Shown: in pieces, positions 16,557 through 24,889 of the stretch
How positions within the stretch are numbered: position 1 is the first letter of the stretch
Layout of the letters: each line of letters opens with the position of its first letter
Assembly: GCF_042680125.1 (NCBI RefSeq)
Contig: NZ_JBHTNY010000009.1
Strand: one strand, 5' to 3'
Origin: Robinsoniella peoriensis
Lineage (GTDB): Bacteria > Bacillota > Clostridia > Lachnospirales > Lachnospiraceae
Length of the DNA: 64,000 nt
Notes under the pieces: generated by a model
Database searches by the model: none
The model's input: the letters and a program-made list of their open reading frames with translations, nothing else
What the model was told of the DNA's origin: nothing
Made by a program: the position numbers and the translations under genes

Positions 16557-16676
16557 CTATCTATGGCGAGTGCCGATTCTATGAAAAAAAGCCGCCCTTT
16601 TCACAGGACGGCAATGGCTTTGAAGCAATTTTCCCTTGATGGGTGGCCGCTTGATTTTCTTTTTCTGTTTCTTCAC
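16557..16676 (-). CDS. Small basic peptide gene between relaxase and primase
   Basis: A GTG at 16676 has GGAGG eight bases ahead and opens a 39-codon frame rich in Lys and Arg (start VKKQKKKIKRPPIKGK, end RIGTRHR). It stops 11 bases before the primase start. Its 3' part runs through a terminator-like hairpin (16584-16613), so its translation could decide whether the hairpin forms. It may therefore be a leader peptide rather than a functional protein. A longer reading from ATG 16754 would overlap the relaxase and has no better site. Confidence 0.5.
   Translation of the reverse strand: MKKQKKKIKRPPIKGKLLQSHCRPVKRAAFFHRIGTRHR
16584..16613 (-). promoter_or_regulatory. Terminator-like hairpin in the primase leader
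   Basis: On the minus strand GCCGTCCT and AGGGCGGC pair with one mismatch across a short loop, followed by seven T. The hairpin lies about 40-70 bases ahead of the primase start. Confidence 0.6.
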
Positions 16677-16692
16677 GGTTATCCTCCAATCG

Positions 16693-19569
16693 TTATAATG
16701 ACATGGTCTGTTCGTTGTCATCCCTCGCATGGCCCTGCGCCTGCTTTTTCTCACGGAGCTTGCGGAGAAGCTTCCGGTCGGTTCGCTGGCCGGGCGGTTT
16801 CAGCGGCGGGGCGTTGTCTGCAAAAACACGGCTCATGTGATGCAGGAGCCGTGTTCCCGCCAGCAGAACGGAGGGGTCTTTGAAATCATCCATATGGTCG
16901 AGGAAAAATTGGGCATAAATGTTGCCCTGTGCTGCCGAGAGGGTAAACCAACGGACGGCAGTTTCCTTGTTTTTGGGGACATCTTTTCCCATCAGATACA
17001 GCTTGCCGAGAGTGTACTGTGCATACTGATTCCCCTGTTCTGCGGCAGCCGTCAGCAATTGCAGGGCAGTCTGAATATCCTTTGGCACATCCTCGCCCAT
17101 GAGGTAAATCTTGCCCAGCCGGTACTGTGCAAATTGATTGTCCTGACCGGCAGACCGTTTTAGATAATCCAGAGCTTTGGGGACATCCTTCGGAACATCC
17201 TCCCCCTTGAAGTAGAGGACGCCGAGGGCATATTCAGCAAATTGGTTCTTTCTGTCGGCGGCAAAGGTCAGCCAGCGAATGGCGGACTCCACATCTTTCA
17301 GTACGCCCTCACCGCCGAGATACAGCTTGCCGAGCCGGTATGCGGCAAAGTCATTGTCCTGTCCTGCCGACAGGGTATAGAGCCGTATTGCCTCTGCGAT
17401 ATTCTGCGGAACGTGCTGTCCCTTTTCATAGAGCTTGCCGAGAAAATATGCGGCATAGGGATTCTCAGCCTCCACCGCTTTTCTGAGGTAGCCGAGGGCT
17501 TTCTCCACATCCTGCGGCGGTGCTTTTTCATCGGAGAGGATGAGTTTGGCAAGCTGATAGCAGGCAAAGGGGTTTCCCACGGATGCCGCCTTATCAAAGT
17601 ATTCCTTTGCCCTGGCTTCATCCTTGTCGGTACCCACACCATTCAGAAGCATCCAGCCCAAGCGGTATTGGAGCTTATCGTCATGGCTCTGTTCCTCCAA
17701 GGCAACAAAACCGAGAAAGGCTTCCTTGAAACGGCGGTCAGAGTCCTGCTGATTTTTTACACAGCCGATTCCGTCCCGCAGCATTTTACCAAGTTCAAAA
17801 CTTGCATAGGGGAAGTCCTGGTCTGCGGAGCGGGTATAAAGGGTAAAGGCTGTTTCATGATCCTGATCCACACCCTTGCCATGGTAATACAGACCGCCGA
17901 GGGAATACTGTGCGTACTTATAATTCTCATCTGCGGACGGGGTGAGCCAGTCTGCCGCCTGCAGATAGTCCTGCTCCGTGCCAAGTCCTGCGGCATACAT
18001 TTTTCCTATGCGGTACTCGGTGTACTTCCATGCCTTTTCTTCCTCGGCCCCATGGAAAACAGCGAGAGCCTTTTCGTACCAACGATAGGCTTCATCGACA
18101 TCCGCTTCGCAGCCAAGACCATCGGCAGACATTCTGCCAAGGTCATATAGGGCAAGGGGGTTATCTGCCTCCGCTTCCGTGAGGAAGAGCTCACGGGCTT
18201 TTTCAAAATCCTGCGATATCCCGGCATCCTCATCGCCGTACAAATATTGCTTTGCCTGTTTGTAGCCATCTGTCCACCATGAGCCGGAAGATTCCTTATT
18301 GGCAGAGGTTTCATCGCTGGAGGGCTGCCCTCCGGAATCATCTATCGGTTCCTGATCTTCTTCATCTGCCATATCGGAGAGGGGCATCTCCAGATCGTTC
18401 TCCGGCTCCGGCAGGGCTGTTTCCAAGGATGCCGGTTCCTCAAAGGTCATGCTCTCCATCAGCAGGGCTTCCTGGATGACCATGTTGCGGATGGGCTTAA
18501 AATCATCACAGCGGGAAAGGGGCGGCGGCTCAGATGGGGTTTCTGTGTAGATGGATTCGATTCGGCCCCTGGCTTCCCACCACAGATGGTAGGCTTCCGA
18601 GACACGGCTGTCCTGTGCCAGCTCATCCACAATTTCGTCCACGATATTTTTCAGGTCCGGCTTGAGGTAGCCGTACTGTTTTTTGCCACTGACCGTTTGC
18701 AGTCGCTCGGCAAGGAGTGTGAGGAGCTGCTCCATGCGGTCGCTTTGTAAAACGCCGCCTTTCATCTGACGGATCATCTCCCGCATGGACTCGGCCGCCT
18801 GTTTCTTGAGGTCGTCCCGCCGCTGTGTCTTTTCTCCATAAAGCGGTATAAGCTCTTGACGGAAAATCTCATTTGCCAGAGAGGACTTCATTTTTTTAAT
18901 GCCCTGTTTGGTGAGATAGCCCTCTCCCTGGTCGGTGCTATAGCAGACCATGTGGATGTGGGGATGGTGGGACTCGTTGTGGAAAGCGGCGTACCATTTG
19001 AGGTGGTCCGGATGGATTTTTAGGTTCTCCGCAATCTCCACAGCCTTTTCGGAAAGCAGAGCCTTCCATGCAAGTGCATTGTCATATCCCATCTGAGCGG
19101 CATCCTCACGGCGCAGGGAAATAATCGGAGTCCACACATTTCCGGTGTGACCGGCTACTTCATCAGCGACCTGTGATAAAACCAGCGGCTCGTCACCCGC
19201 TGTGAATAAGCCATGTCTGTCAAACTTTTCGACACGGGGACGGTTTGCAATGTAGTCCAGATATTTCTCCCGGCCGCTGATTTTATCAAGATGCTGTTCC
19301 AATGCAATGGTGATGAATTCAGAGGCGTTTCCCCGGTTGGGATTTTCGAGGTAATCCTCATATTCAAACAGTTCCTTGGCATCGGGAAACTCCCGTAGTA
19401 TCTGTGCAATCCAATCTTTTTGTTTTTTGGTGGAGTGCCAGAGCTTATGACCGCTATCCATTTTTTCTACGCCGTCGCGGGTGGCGATGTATTTGACGAG
19501 GTTACTTAAATGGGCGGCAGTCTTTTCCCCGCCTTTGAGATAGGGGCACTTGAGAATGATGCGGGCCAT
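16693..19569 (-). CDS. MobP-type relaxase fused to Sel1-like repeats
   Basis: The 958-residue product joins two parts. Residues 1 to about 330 are a relaxase: the three-His metal site is HHPHIHMV (201-208), preceded by HPDHLKWYAAFHNE, as in MobP3-like enzymes that nick oriT and lead the strand into the recipient. Residues from about 450 to 890 are about twelve Sel1-like repeats (typical unit YRLGKLYLMGEDVPKD), which form an alpha-solenoid for protein binding. An acidic, low-complexity linker lies between. It ends NEQTMSL, a weak version of the shared tail. The MobC-like gene ends exactly where this gene starts, so the two are coupled. Confidence 0.88.
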   Translation of the reverse strand: MARIILKCPYLKGGEKTAAHLSNLVKYIATRDGVEKMDSGHKLWHSTKKQKDWIAQILREFPDAKELFEYEDYLENPNRGNASEFITIALEQHLDKISGREKYLDYIANRPRVEKFDRHGLFTAGDEPLVLSQVADEVAGHTGNVWTPIISLRREDAAQMGYDNALAWKALLSEKAVEIAENLKIHPDHLKWYAAFHNESHHPHIHMVCYSTDQGEGYLTKQGIKKMKSSLANEIFRQELIPLYGEKTQRRDDLKKQAAESMREMIRQMKGGVLQSDRMEQLLTLLAERLQTVSGKKQYGYLKPDLKNIVDEIVDELAQDSRVSEAYHLWWEARGRIESIYTETPSEPPPLSRCDDFKPIRNMVIQEALLMESMTFEEPASLETALPEPENDLEMPLSDMADEEDQEPIDDSGGQPSSDETSANKESSGSWWTDGYKQAKQYLYGDEDAGISQDFEKARELFLTEAEADNPLALYDLGRMSADGLGCEADVDEAYRWYEKALAVFHGAEEEKAWKYTEYRIGKMYAAGLGTEQDYLQAADWLTPSADENYKYAQYSLGGLYYHGKGVDQDHETAFTLYTRSADQDFPYASFELGKMLRDGIGCVKNQQDSDRRFKEAFLGFVALEEQSHDDKLQYRLGWMLLNGVGTDKDEARAKEYFDKAASVGNPFACYQLAKLILSDEKAPPQDVEKALGYLRKAVEAENPYAAYFLGKLYEKGQHVPQNIAEAIRLYTLSAGQDNDFAAYRLGKLYLGGEGVLKDVESAIRWLTFAADRKNQFAEYALGVLYFKGEDVPKDVPKALDYLKRSAGQDNQFAQYRLGKIYLMGEDVPKDIQTALQLLTAAAEQGNQYAQYTLGKLYLMGKDVPKNKETAVRWFTLSAAQGNIYAQFFLDHMDDFKDPSVLLAGTRLLHHMSRVFADNAPPLKPPGQRTDRKLLRKLREKKQAQGHARDDNEQTMSL

Positions 19570-19985
19570 TATTCTTCCGCCTCAGGGCTGCTCTGGAAAT
19601 CCACCGCATCGTCCAGACGGATTTTTCCTCTGGTCCGTTTTACCTCGGTAACACACCGACCGCGGAGCCGGTGCAGTTCCTCATCCGTAATATCCAGCGT
19701 AGTTGCCAGCAGATGCATCATCATGCTGATTTCCACAGAAAGCCGAAACAGGTTGTTTGCCACCCGGTTCTCGGTCTTTTGCAATGTACCCTGGATGGAT
19801 GCAAGCAAAGCCTTGGAGAGATAGGAGGAGATGTCCTCCGTCCCAAGGTAGCCCATATAAAAGCTAAGTGCCTTTTCAATAAACTCGCTGCGGCTCTTGC
19901 AGTTATCCTTTGGCAGCCAGCCATCCAGCCGTTCCATGGTTTCGGGGTACAGCCAGACCGCCGTCCGTTCCTTATTATTTTTCAT
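19569..19985 (-). CDS. MobC-like relaxosome accessory protein
   Basis: I start at ATG 19985, where the product begins KNNKERTAVWLYPETMERLD; frames running further upstream lie in non-coding GC-rich DNA. The 138-residue protein starts with a ribbon-helix-helix type segment (KERTAVWLYPETMERLDGW, KSRSEFIEKALSFYMGY) that should bind DNA at oriT. It then has a helical part matching mobilisation proteins (KTENRVANNLFRLSVEISMM). Such proteins open the nic region for the relaxase. The stop overlaps the relaxase start, and the presumed oriT lies upstream. Confidence 0.8.
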   Translation of the reverse strand: MKNNKERTAVWLYPETMERLDGWLPKDNCKSRSEFIEKALSFYMGYLGTEDISSYLSKALLASIQGTLQKTENRVANNLFRLSVEISMMMHLLATTLDITDEELHRLRGRCVTEVKRTRGKIRLDDAVDFQSSPEAEE

Positions 19986-20372
19986 GTGAAATCCGACCTT
20001 TCTTGGGGGTCCACCTATGAGGTGACCGTGCAAATTCCTTTGTTTGCTTACGTTTTCGTAGATTTCGACCACCCCCGCTGTGACAAAGCCGCAATCCGAC
20101 CACCTCATGTGGAAGTGCGAAAAACGCCCAGCACTGCTGGGCGAAGTGGGCGGCGGGAGGGCGCTTGCGACCACCCGCCTTTATCCTGCTCTTTTTTCGA
20201 CCGAGGGGACCTGCCGGATTCGGGAGCCGGTGCGCCTTTCCAAACGCCCGGCACAAAGCCTTTACGTTGCCGTTTGGGGCGGGATGGGTTATGGATGCCA
20301 CATCCGTCCTGAAAACGGCACACGGGGGCGAACAGGGGGCAACGCTGGGGGATACGTGCAGTGGGCGGTATG
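19986..20372. other. Gene-free GC-rich region, candidate oriT
   Basis: No gene is credible in these 387 bases, which lie ahead of the MobC-relaxase genes, the usual place for oriT. A perfect palindrome CGCCCAGC-act-GCTGGGCG lies at about 20125-20143. About 40 bases on, TTATCCTGCT (20181-20190) contains ATCCTGC, the core of the nic site of RP4-type (MOBP) oriT. AGGGCGCTTGC (20159-20168) is, on the other strand, similar to RSF1010-type nic sequence. I favour the ATCCTGC site, but both remain possible. Confidence 0.55.
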
Positions 20373-20645
20373 CTACTTCATCTCCATGCCAGAATGACCT
20401 TGGATAGGCTCGGATTGGCAAAGTTCTGTTTCTCTGAGGCTGAAAGAGGAAAGCGAATAGAATTCCCGGTCAAACTCACCCAAGCCGTGCCGTTTCAGAA
20501 ATTCATCATTGCTGGCATTGATGCCGAGATCCTCTTTGCCGTATGCGTCAGTACAGGCGTATATTTCCTCTATGCTGCCGTCCTCCATGCGGAGAAACAT
20601 TCCGGCCTTAATCTCATTGCTGTGCTTATCAAAATACTGCATCAT
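20373..20645 (-). CDS. Small unknown ICE protein with Met-x-Met tail
   Basis: The 90-residue product starts MMQYFDKHSNEIKAGMFLRM and looks like a small beta-rich domain (GMFLRMEDGSIEEIYACTD). I do not recognise its function. It ends HSGMEMK, the same kind of tail as the primase and the ArdA-like protein. Its start overlaps the end of the upstream gene by four bases (ATGA type), so it belongs to that operon. After it comes the oriT region, so the tail codons cannot be serving as a ribosome-binding site for a following gene. Confidence 0.65.
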   Translation of the reverse strand: MMQYFDKHSNEIKAGMFLRMEDGSIEEIYACTDAYGKEDLGINASNDEFLKRHGLGEFDREFYSLSSFSLRETELCQSEPIQGHSGMEMK

Positions 20646-20899
20646 TGCTCCTCCTGCCTCGGCTCTGCTGTCTGCCTGATTTTTTCTTTCTGCTTTTTGG
20701 GTGAAGCCTCCGCCGGAGCTTCACCCTCTATGCCCTCGTCAATGTATTCCCGGACGGAAGACGGAACATATTTTTCATAGAGCTTCTGCAGGGAATCACA
20801 AAGCTCTTTCGTGAGATCCGCGTCCTTCTTTTCCATGTAGCGTTTTACCGCACGGAGCTTTTCGCCGTCCATTTGTATGGTAATGCTTTCTTTTTTCAT
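20642..20899 (-). CDS. DUF6103-like small ICE protein
   Basis: Start ATG 20899 gives 85 residues, beginning KKESITIQMDGEKLRAVKRY. The first half resembles a ribbon-helix-helix or short helical DNA-binding segment with many charged residues (YMEKKDADLTKELCDSL). The second half is a low-complexity Glu/Lys tail. GGAGGG is ahead of the ATG. It is part of the run 22819 to 20373. The role is unknown; it resembles small proteins found in other clostridial ICEs. Confidence 0.6.
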   Translation of the reverse strand: MKKESITIQMDGEKLRAVKRYMEKKDADLTKELCDSLQKLYEKYVPSSVREYIDEGIEGEAPAEASPKKQKEKIRQTAEPRQEEQ

Positions 20900-20912
20900 A
20901 ATGGGAGCCCTC

Positions 20913-21287
20913 CTAATACTCAAATCCGATAAAGGTGAAGCCGGGTTCAAGCTCCGGCTCCTGCCCGGTGAATTCTGGAATGTCAGCAAAGAGCTGGCTG
21001 TATTCCGCGATCTTGCTCTTGCGGAGCGAGGTAAAGTTGCCGTCATGGGCGGTGTCGCAGACAAAAAACGGGCCGCAGATAATGTCCGCACCCAGCCTTC
21101 TGTTGGGTAGCATTCCGTTTATCTTGCCTTCCTCATTGCAGACGGCAACGCAGCCGTTTGGAAAGCCGATGCATTCAATCAGCCCTCCAACCTCCGCCTG
21201 CAGGCTGGCAAGGTCATTTGGGATTTCCTTGACTTGGGGCGCCTGCCCCGGCTCAATTTTGAGTACCTTAATCCTGTTTTCACGCAT
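20913..21287 (-). CDS. DUF3846-family protein
   Basis: The 124-residue product has the DUF3846 outline: IKVLKIEPGQAPQVKEIPND at the start, LIECIGFPNGCVAVCNEEGK, then NRRLGADIICGPFFV. Members are common in clostridial mobile elements and phages; no reaction is known. It lies between the cell-wall hydrolase and the DUF6103-like gene with short gaps. Confidence 0.75.
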   Translation of the reverse strand: MRENRIKVLKIEPGQAPQVKEIPNDLASLQAEVGGLIECIGFPNGCVAVCNEEGKINGMLPNRRLGADIICGPFFVCDTAHDGNFTSLRKSKIAEYSQLFADIPEFTGQEPELEPGFTFIGFEY

Positions 21288-21310
21288 AAAATCATTCCTT
21301 CTTTCTCTTT

Positions 21311-22819
21311 TTACGGCAGATAATTTCTCGGATTCTGCTTCACGCCATTCACCCGCACCTCGAAGTGCAGATGGTTTCCGGTGCTGCGCCCGGTGGAGCC
21401 CACCTTGGCAACGGTTTCCCAGGCTTTCACCGTCTGCCCCTCACGGACAAGAATCCCCGAGCAGTGACCATATAAAGTCACCAGCCCGCCGCCGTGGTCA
21501 ATGGTCAGGTAATAGCCGTAGCCGGTGCTACCATAGACCACGGTTTTCACCGTTCCCGCCTTGGCCGCACGGATGGAGGTGCCCTTTGCGGCGCCGAGAT
21601 CGATACCGGAATGCCCTGCCTGTTGCCCGGTGATGGGGTCCGTCCTGCCGCCGAATTCGGAGGTCACCATGGACCGCCAGCTCTTTCCCAACGGAGAAAC
21701 CAAGCCGGAGGCCGAGCTTTTCGGCGCTTCGGCGTAGGGTCTTGCGTACAGAACCTGCTTGCCGGAATCAAACAAATCTCGGTAGACGACCTGTCCTTTC
21801 GAGGAGGATGCGTCTACCACCTTGCCGTCTCCGGCGTAGATGCCGACGTGGGTAATGTTCATGAAGCGGCCGTTGGGCTTGTGGCTCCAGAACACCAAAT
21901 CGCCGGAGGCAAGGCTGGATTTTGGTATGGTCAGCCCGTTGTCCACGCAGTATTTTCCCTGCGCCGCAGCCGTGCCGGGGAGATTTACGCCCAGCTTTTT
22001 ATACACCCACTGCACAAGATAGCTGCAGTCGGTGTAGCTGCCCTGTCCGCGCAGCTCCTGTGAATACGGGTCGCCAAGGCGGGAAAGCCCCAGCCGGACA
22101 GCCTCCGTGCCCGTTTCTCCGACAGGCAAATCGGAATAAAAGCCGTCCATCTGATCCGGCGTCCAGTCCTGCCACGAATCGGAACCGTCTCCCTCCATGG
22201 GTGCGCCGGTGCCGTACCGGGCGCGGTAATAAATTTCGTTGGCGTTGGCCTGATCCTCATAGGTGATGGCTCTGCCAAGCAGTGCGCGGATGTTGTTGTA
22301 GACGGTGGGCAGCGAAGCAATGGGAACGGCTACGGTGTAGGTTTCTTCCGAGGTGGTGCCGTCGCCGTTGTCCACGGTACGGGTGCGTTCCTCGTAGGTC
22401 ACAAAGCAGTCCACATATTTTCGATGCTCCAGCCGGGAGGGGGACTCCGCGCCGAAGAACAGAGAATAAAAAATTGCCTTGACCCGGTAATCGTCAAGGC
22501 TGTCGCCGCCCTCCATTTCCGCGTTCACATCGTTGATGGCATTGTCTATGAGGGTAAAGCTCTGGCGCATATCCCCGATGTATTCCCGGTACTCCGCAGG
22601 CATACTCGCCGGAATGACACCGCCATGGAAGCACAGCTCCACGGCGATGTTGTTGTGGCCCGTGGTGCCGGAGAGCAAGGAACAGACCAGCACGACGACT
22701 AAAATCAGCGGGGACAGGACGGCGGCGATTATCCAGCCGATGATCTTTCGGGTGCGCTCATCCGAGAGCGCGGCAGCGGCGGCTTTGGCAACCGCTGTGA
22801 TGGTTGCGGGATCTGCCAT
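21311..22819 (-). CDS. Membrane-anchored NlpC/P60 and M23 cell-wall hydrolase (VirB1-like role)
   Basis: The 502-residue product has one membrane span (about residues 27-50), a linker, an NlpC/P60 domain with the Cys in YTDCSYLV (about residue 258) and the His in ITHVGIY, then an M23 metallopeptidase with HSGIDLG (from residue 403), YGHCSG and HLHFEV (483-488). The two domains cut peptide stems of peptidoglycan, opening the wall for the transfer channel. Two-domain hydrolases are standard in Gram-positive conjugation systems. The start of its membrane part and its position near VirB4 support this role. Confidence 0.9.
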   Translation of the reverse strand: MADPATITAVAKAAAAALSDERTRKIIGWIIAAVLSPLILVVVLVCSLLSGTTGHNNIAVELCFHGGVIPASMPAEYREYIGDMRQSFTLIDNAINDVNAEMEGGDSLDDYRVKAIFYSLFFGAESPSRLEHRKYVDCFVTYEERTRTVDNGDGTTSEETYTVAVPIASLPTVYNNIRALLGRAITYEDQANANEIYYRARYGTGAPMEGDGSDSWQDWTPDQMDGFYSDLPVGETGTEAVRLGLSRLGDPYSQELRGQGSYTDCSYLVQWVYKKLGVNLPGTAAAQGKYCVDNGLTIPKSSLASGDLVFWSHKPNGRFMNITHVGIYAGDGKVVDASSSKGQVVYRDLFDSGKQVLYARPYAEAPKSSASGLVSPLGKSWRSMVTSEFGGRTDPITGQQAGHSGIDLGAAKGTSIRAAKAGTVKTVVYGSTGYGYYLTIDHGGGLVTLYGHCSGILVREGQTVKAWETVAKVGSTGRSTGNHLHFEVRVNGVKQNPRNYLP

Positions 22820-22823
22820 GCCG

Positions 22824-23327
22824 TCACCACCATTTCATTTCACCAAAGCCGAACAGGTTTTGCTGTTCCGGCTCCGGCTCACTCTCCATGAGCTGCTCGG
22901 TATAGTCCACCGCCTGCTCCAGAACAGCGGGATCAAACCCCGCGGTTTTGTAGCCCTCACGGATGGTGTTGTAGTAATAGTCCGATGGGTACCCCAAGCG
23001 ATGCCCCGGCGTCATGACATAGACCATGGCGGACACCATTTGTCCGTCCAGCGGCAGCTCCATCATTTCCTTGTCATAGAACCGGGGAAAGCCCTCGTAA
23101 ACATCCAGCGCCGCCTCGTCCTTAGGCGTGATTTTCCATAGCAGAACAGGGACGGAGGAGCCCTCGCAGGGTTCGATGGTAGCAACGGCTCCGCTTCGGC
23201 CGCCCCGGAACACAAGAGCATAATTCTTGATTTCGGATGCCCCCACCACCTTGGCGGATGGGCAGCGATGCGCCATCTGCGGCAGATTGAGATTGCTGCC
23301 GTAGGCGATATACAGTTTATTTTTCAT
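22824..23327 (-). CDS. Gamma-glutamylcyclotransferase-like (AIG2) protein
   Basis: The 167-residue product has the AIG2/GGCT fold: LYIAYGSNLNLPQMAHRC is the substrate-loop signature, and LDVYEGFPRFYDKEMM carries the conserved acidic residue region (DVYEGFP). These enzymes release gamma-glutamyl groups as 5-oxoproline. It follows the amidoligase gene by 12 bases with GAAGGGAG ahead of its ATG. Pairing of AIG2 proteins with amidoligases has been proposed as a make-and-remove system for gamma-glutamyl-like bonds. The C-terminus is FGEMKWW, faintly like the shared tail. Confidence 0.82.
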   Translation of the reverse strand: MKNKLYIAYGSNLNLPQMAHRCPSAKVVGASEIKNYALVFRGGRSGAVATIEPCEGSSVPVLLWKITPKDEAALDVYEGFPRFYDKEMMELPLDGQMVSAMVYVMTPGHRLGYPSDYYYNTIREGYKTAGFDPAVLEQAVDYTEQLMESEPEPEQQNLFGFGEMKWW

Positions 23328-23339
23328 ATGATCTCCCTT

Positions 23340-24377
23340 CTACATGGACATAGTAAAAGCGGGGGACTGATCGTCCTCCGCTTCCATAATGGGTTCTGGC
23401 ACCGCTTCTTCCGGCGGGGTCTGCGCCTGGGAGCGCTCCGCCTCCCGCTTTTGCCGCAGCCGTTCTTTTTGTCTTTGGGCTTGTGCCGGGTCTTTCCACG
23501 CAATACAGCCCTCCAGATGATCCAGCAGATGCTTACGGGCGGTTTTGAACTCATCCCCGATCATGCCGAGACGTAAAAGCCAGACACGAAAGGTGTATTT
23601 TTCATTGCTGGATTGGGTTTTGGTAGGGCTTGCCGACCGCTGGTTGAGCGCCTGCGCGGTCATGGCAAGGCAGAACTGGATGTATGCCTTGATTTTCCCG
23701 GCGTGCAGCTCTCCGTTGAACGCCCGGAACTCCACCGTGCCCTTCTGGAACACACTGTGCAGATTCAGGCAGTGGTAGCGGCTGTCGTGATAATGCTCCC
23801 GGCTGCCGTCCCTGCCGTTGTACCAGAGGCTTTTCAGCCGGTCGAGGGTGGCGGGCTTCTGCCGGTTGAGCCGCTCTAAAAAAGCGGGGTCAATCTTTCG
23901 GCAGTAGTGGCTTTCCCGCCCCCGCGAAACCTTCAGCGCCTTGTAGATCATATCCTCCTTGGCCGCCATGATGTTGACCAGATTGCGGAGATGCGGCGCG
24001 TCAAAGGGCGCGGCGTTGATGTGAATATGGATGCCGCAGGAGGAATTCACAAACGCCCCGGCCTCCCGGAGCTTACGGATCAGCTCCTGCACTGTTTCAA
24101 TATCCTTATACTGACAGATGGGGCTAACCAGCTCCACGCTGTAGTTCCGGTCGGCGCTGACCTTTCTGCGCCCTTCCTTCCGCTGGCAGTCCAGACTGCC
24201 GTCGCTCATGACCTTCCATTTGCGGCCGGTGGTATCCCTTGCAAAATAGGCGTCATAGAAGCTGCCCTCATATTCTTTTGTGGTGCCGAAATATTCGGCA
24301 ATCACCTCGGCGGCGCGGCTTCTGGTAAGCCCGGTCATTTCAATTTCGATTCCAAAATCCTGACCCTGTAGTTCCAT
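23340..24377 (-). CDS. Amidoligase (glutamine-synthetase-like COOH-NH2 ligase)
   Basis: The 345-residue product matches the Amidoligase_2 family. FGIEIEMTGLTR is the first strand with the metal-binding Glu pair, SVELVSPICQY and CGIHIHINAAPF follow, and GTVEFRAFNGEL is the last catalytic strand. The family joins a carboxyl to an amine using ATP, probably on peptides or proteins. The last 60 residues are a charged helix and a tail ending PAFTMSM, one of the shared tails. The GGCT-like gene follows and VirB4 lies two genes upstream. The target is unknown. Confidence 0.87.
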   Translation of the reverse strand: MELQGQDFGIEIEMTGLTRSRAAEVIAEYFGTTKEYEGSFYDAYFARDTTGRKWKVMSDGSLDCQRKEGRRKVSADRNYSVELVSPICQYKDIETVQELIRKLREAGAFVNSSCGIHIHINAAPFDAPHLRNLVNIMAAKEDMIYKALKVSRGRESHYCRKIDPAFLERLNRQKPATLDRLKSLWYNGRDGSREHYHDSRYHCLNLHSVFQKGTVEFRAFNGELHAGKIKAYIQFCLAMTAQALNQRSASPTKTQSSNEKYTFRVWLLRLGMIGDEFKTARKHLLDHLEGCIAWKDPAQAQRQKERLRQKREAERSQAQTPPEEAVPEPIMEAEDDQSPAFTMSM

Positions 24378-24389
24378 TTCACCACCGCC

Positions 24390-24869
24390 TTACCACATCC
24401 TGTGCTGCAGGGTCAGGTCTTTTTCCTGAGCCAGCCCCGCCAGCTCCGCCGCGGAATTGATGAATCCGCACAGCCGCTCCCTGCGCCATGTATCAATGAG
24501 ATACCGTCCGCATTCCTCGTTGAGCGCATTGATTTTCAATACCGTATCCCGCACACACTCTGAAACGGCGGCGGGATCGCCCTGCGCTTCCATCAGATCG
24601 TCAATATAATCATCCAGAATCCGGCCCATGAGAGATACATCCTCCGGGGTATAGTGGTAGCTCCCGGCGTAGGGATCGGGGTATTCCTTGCCGTCCATGC
24701 AGCTGCGGAGCTGCTCCAAAATGGCGGGGCGCTCGTCGCAGTCCGCTTTCTGGTACTTCTCCATAAACGCTAAAAGATCCGCCTCCCGGTTGGGGGTGTA
24801 GCGGATAAAGGACAGCATATCTTCGAGGAGTCCCGATTTGTTTTCTTTCTGCTGTTGCAGTCTGTTCAT
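24390..24869 (-). CDS. Unknown all-helical ICE protein
   Basis: I choose ATG 24869 (MNRLQQQKENK) because GAAGGGAG lies just ahead; an ATG at 24890 overlapping the VirB4 stop lacks a site. The 159-residue product is highly charged and helical, with MLSFIRYTPNREADLLAFME near the start. It may be an adaptor or regulator. It lies between VirB4 and the amidoligase, so it probably belongs to the same message. No family is recognised. Confidence 0.6.
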   Translation of the reverse strand: MNRLQQQKENKSGLLEDMLSFIRYTPNREADLLAFMEKYQKADCDERPAILEQLRSCMDGKEYPDPYAGSYHYTPEDVSLMGRILDDYIDDLMEAQGDPAAVSECVRDTVLKINALNEECGRYLIDTWRRERLCGFINSAAELAGLAQEKDLTLQHRMW

Positions 24870-24889
24870 GATTTTTTCTCCCTTCTTCA

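Noticed and set aside
19985..20174. Longer N-terminal form of the MobC-like protein
   Set aside because: The extra 63 codons lie in the presumed oriT, have a proline-rich random composition and no ribosome-binding site; ATG 19985 fits the family start.
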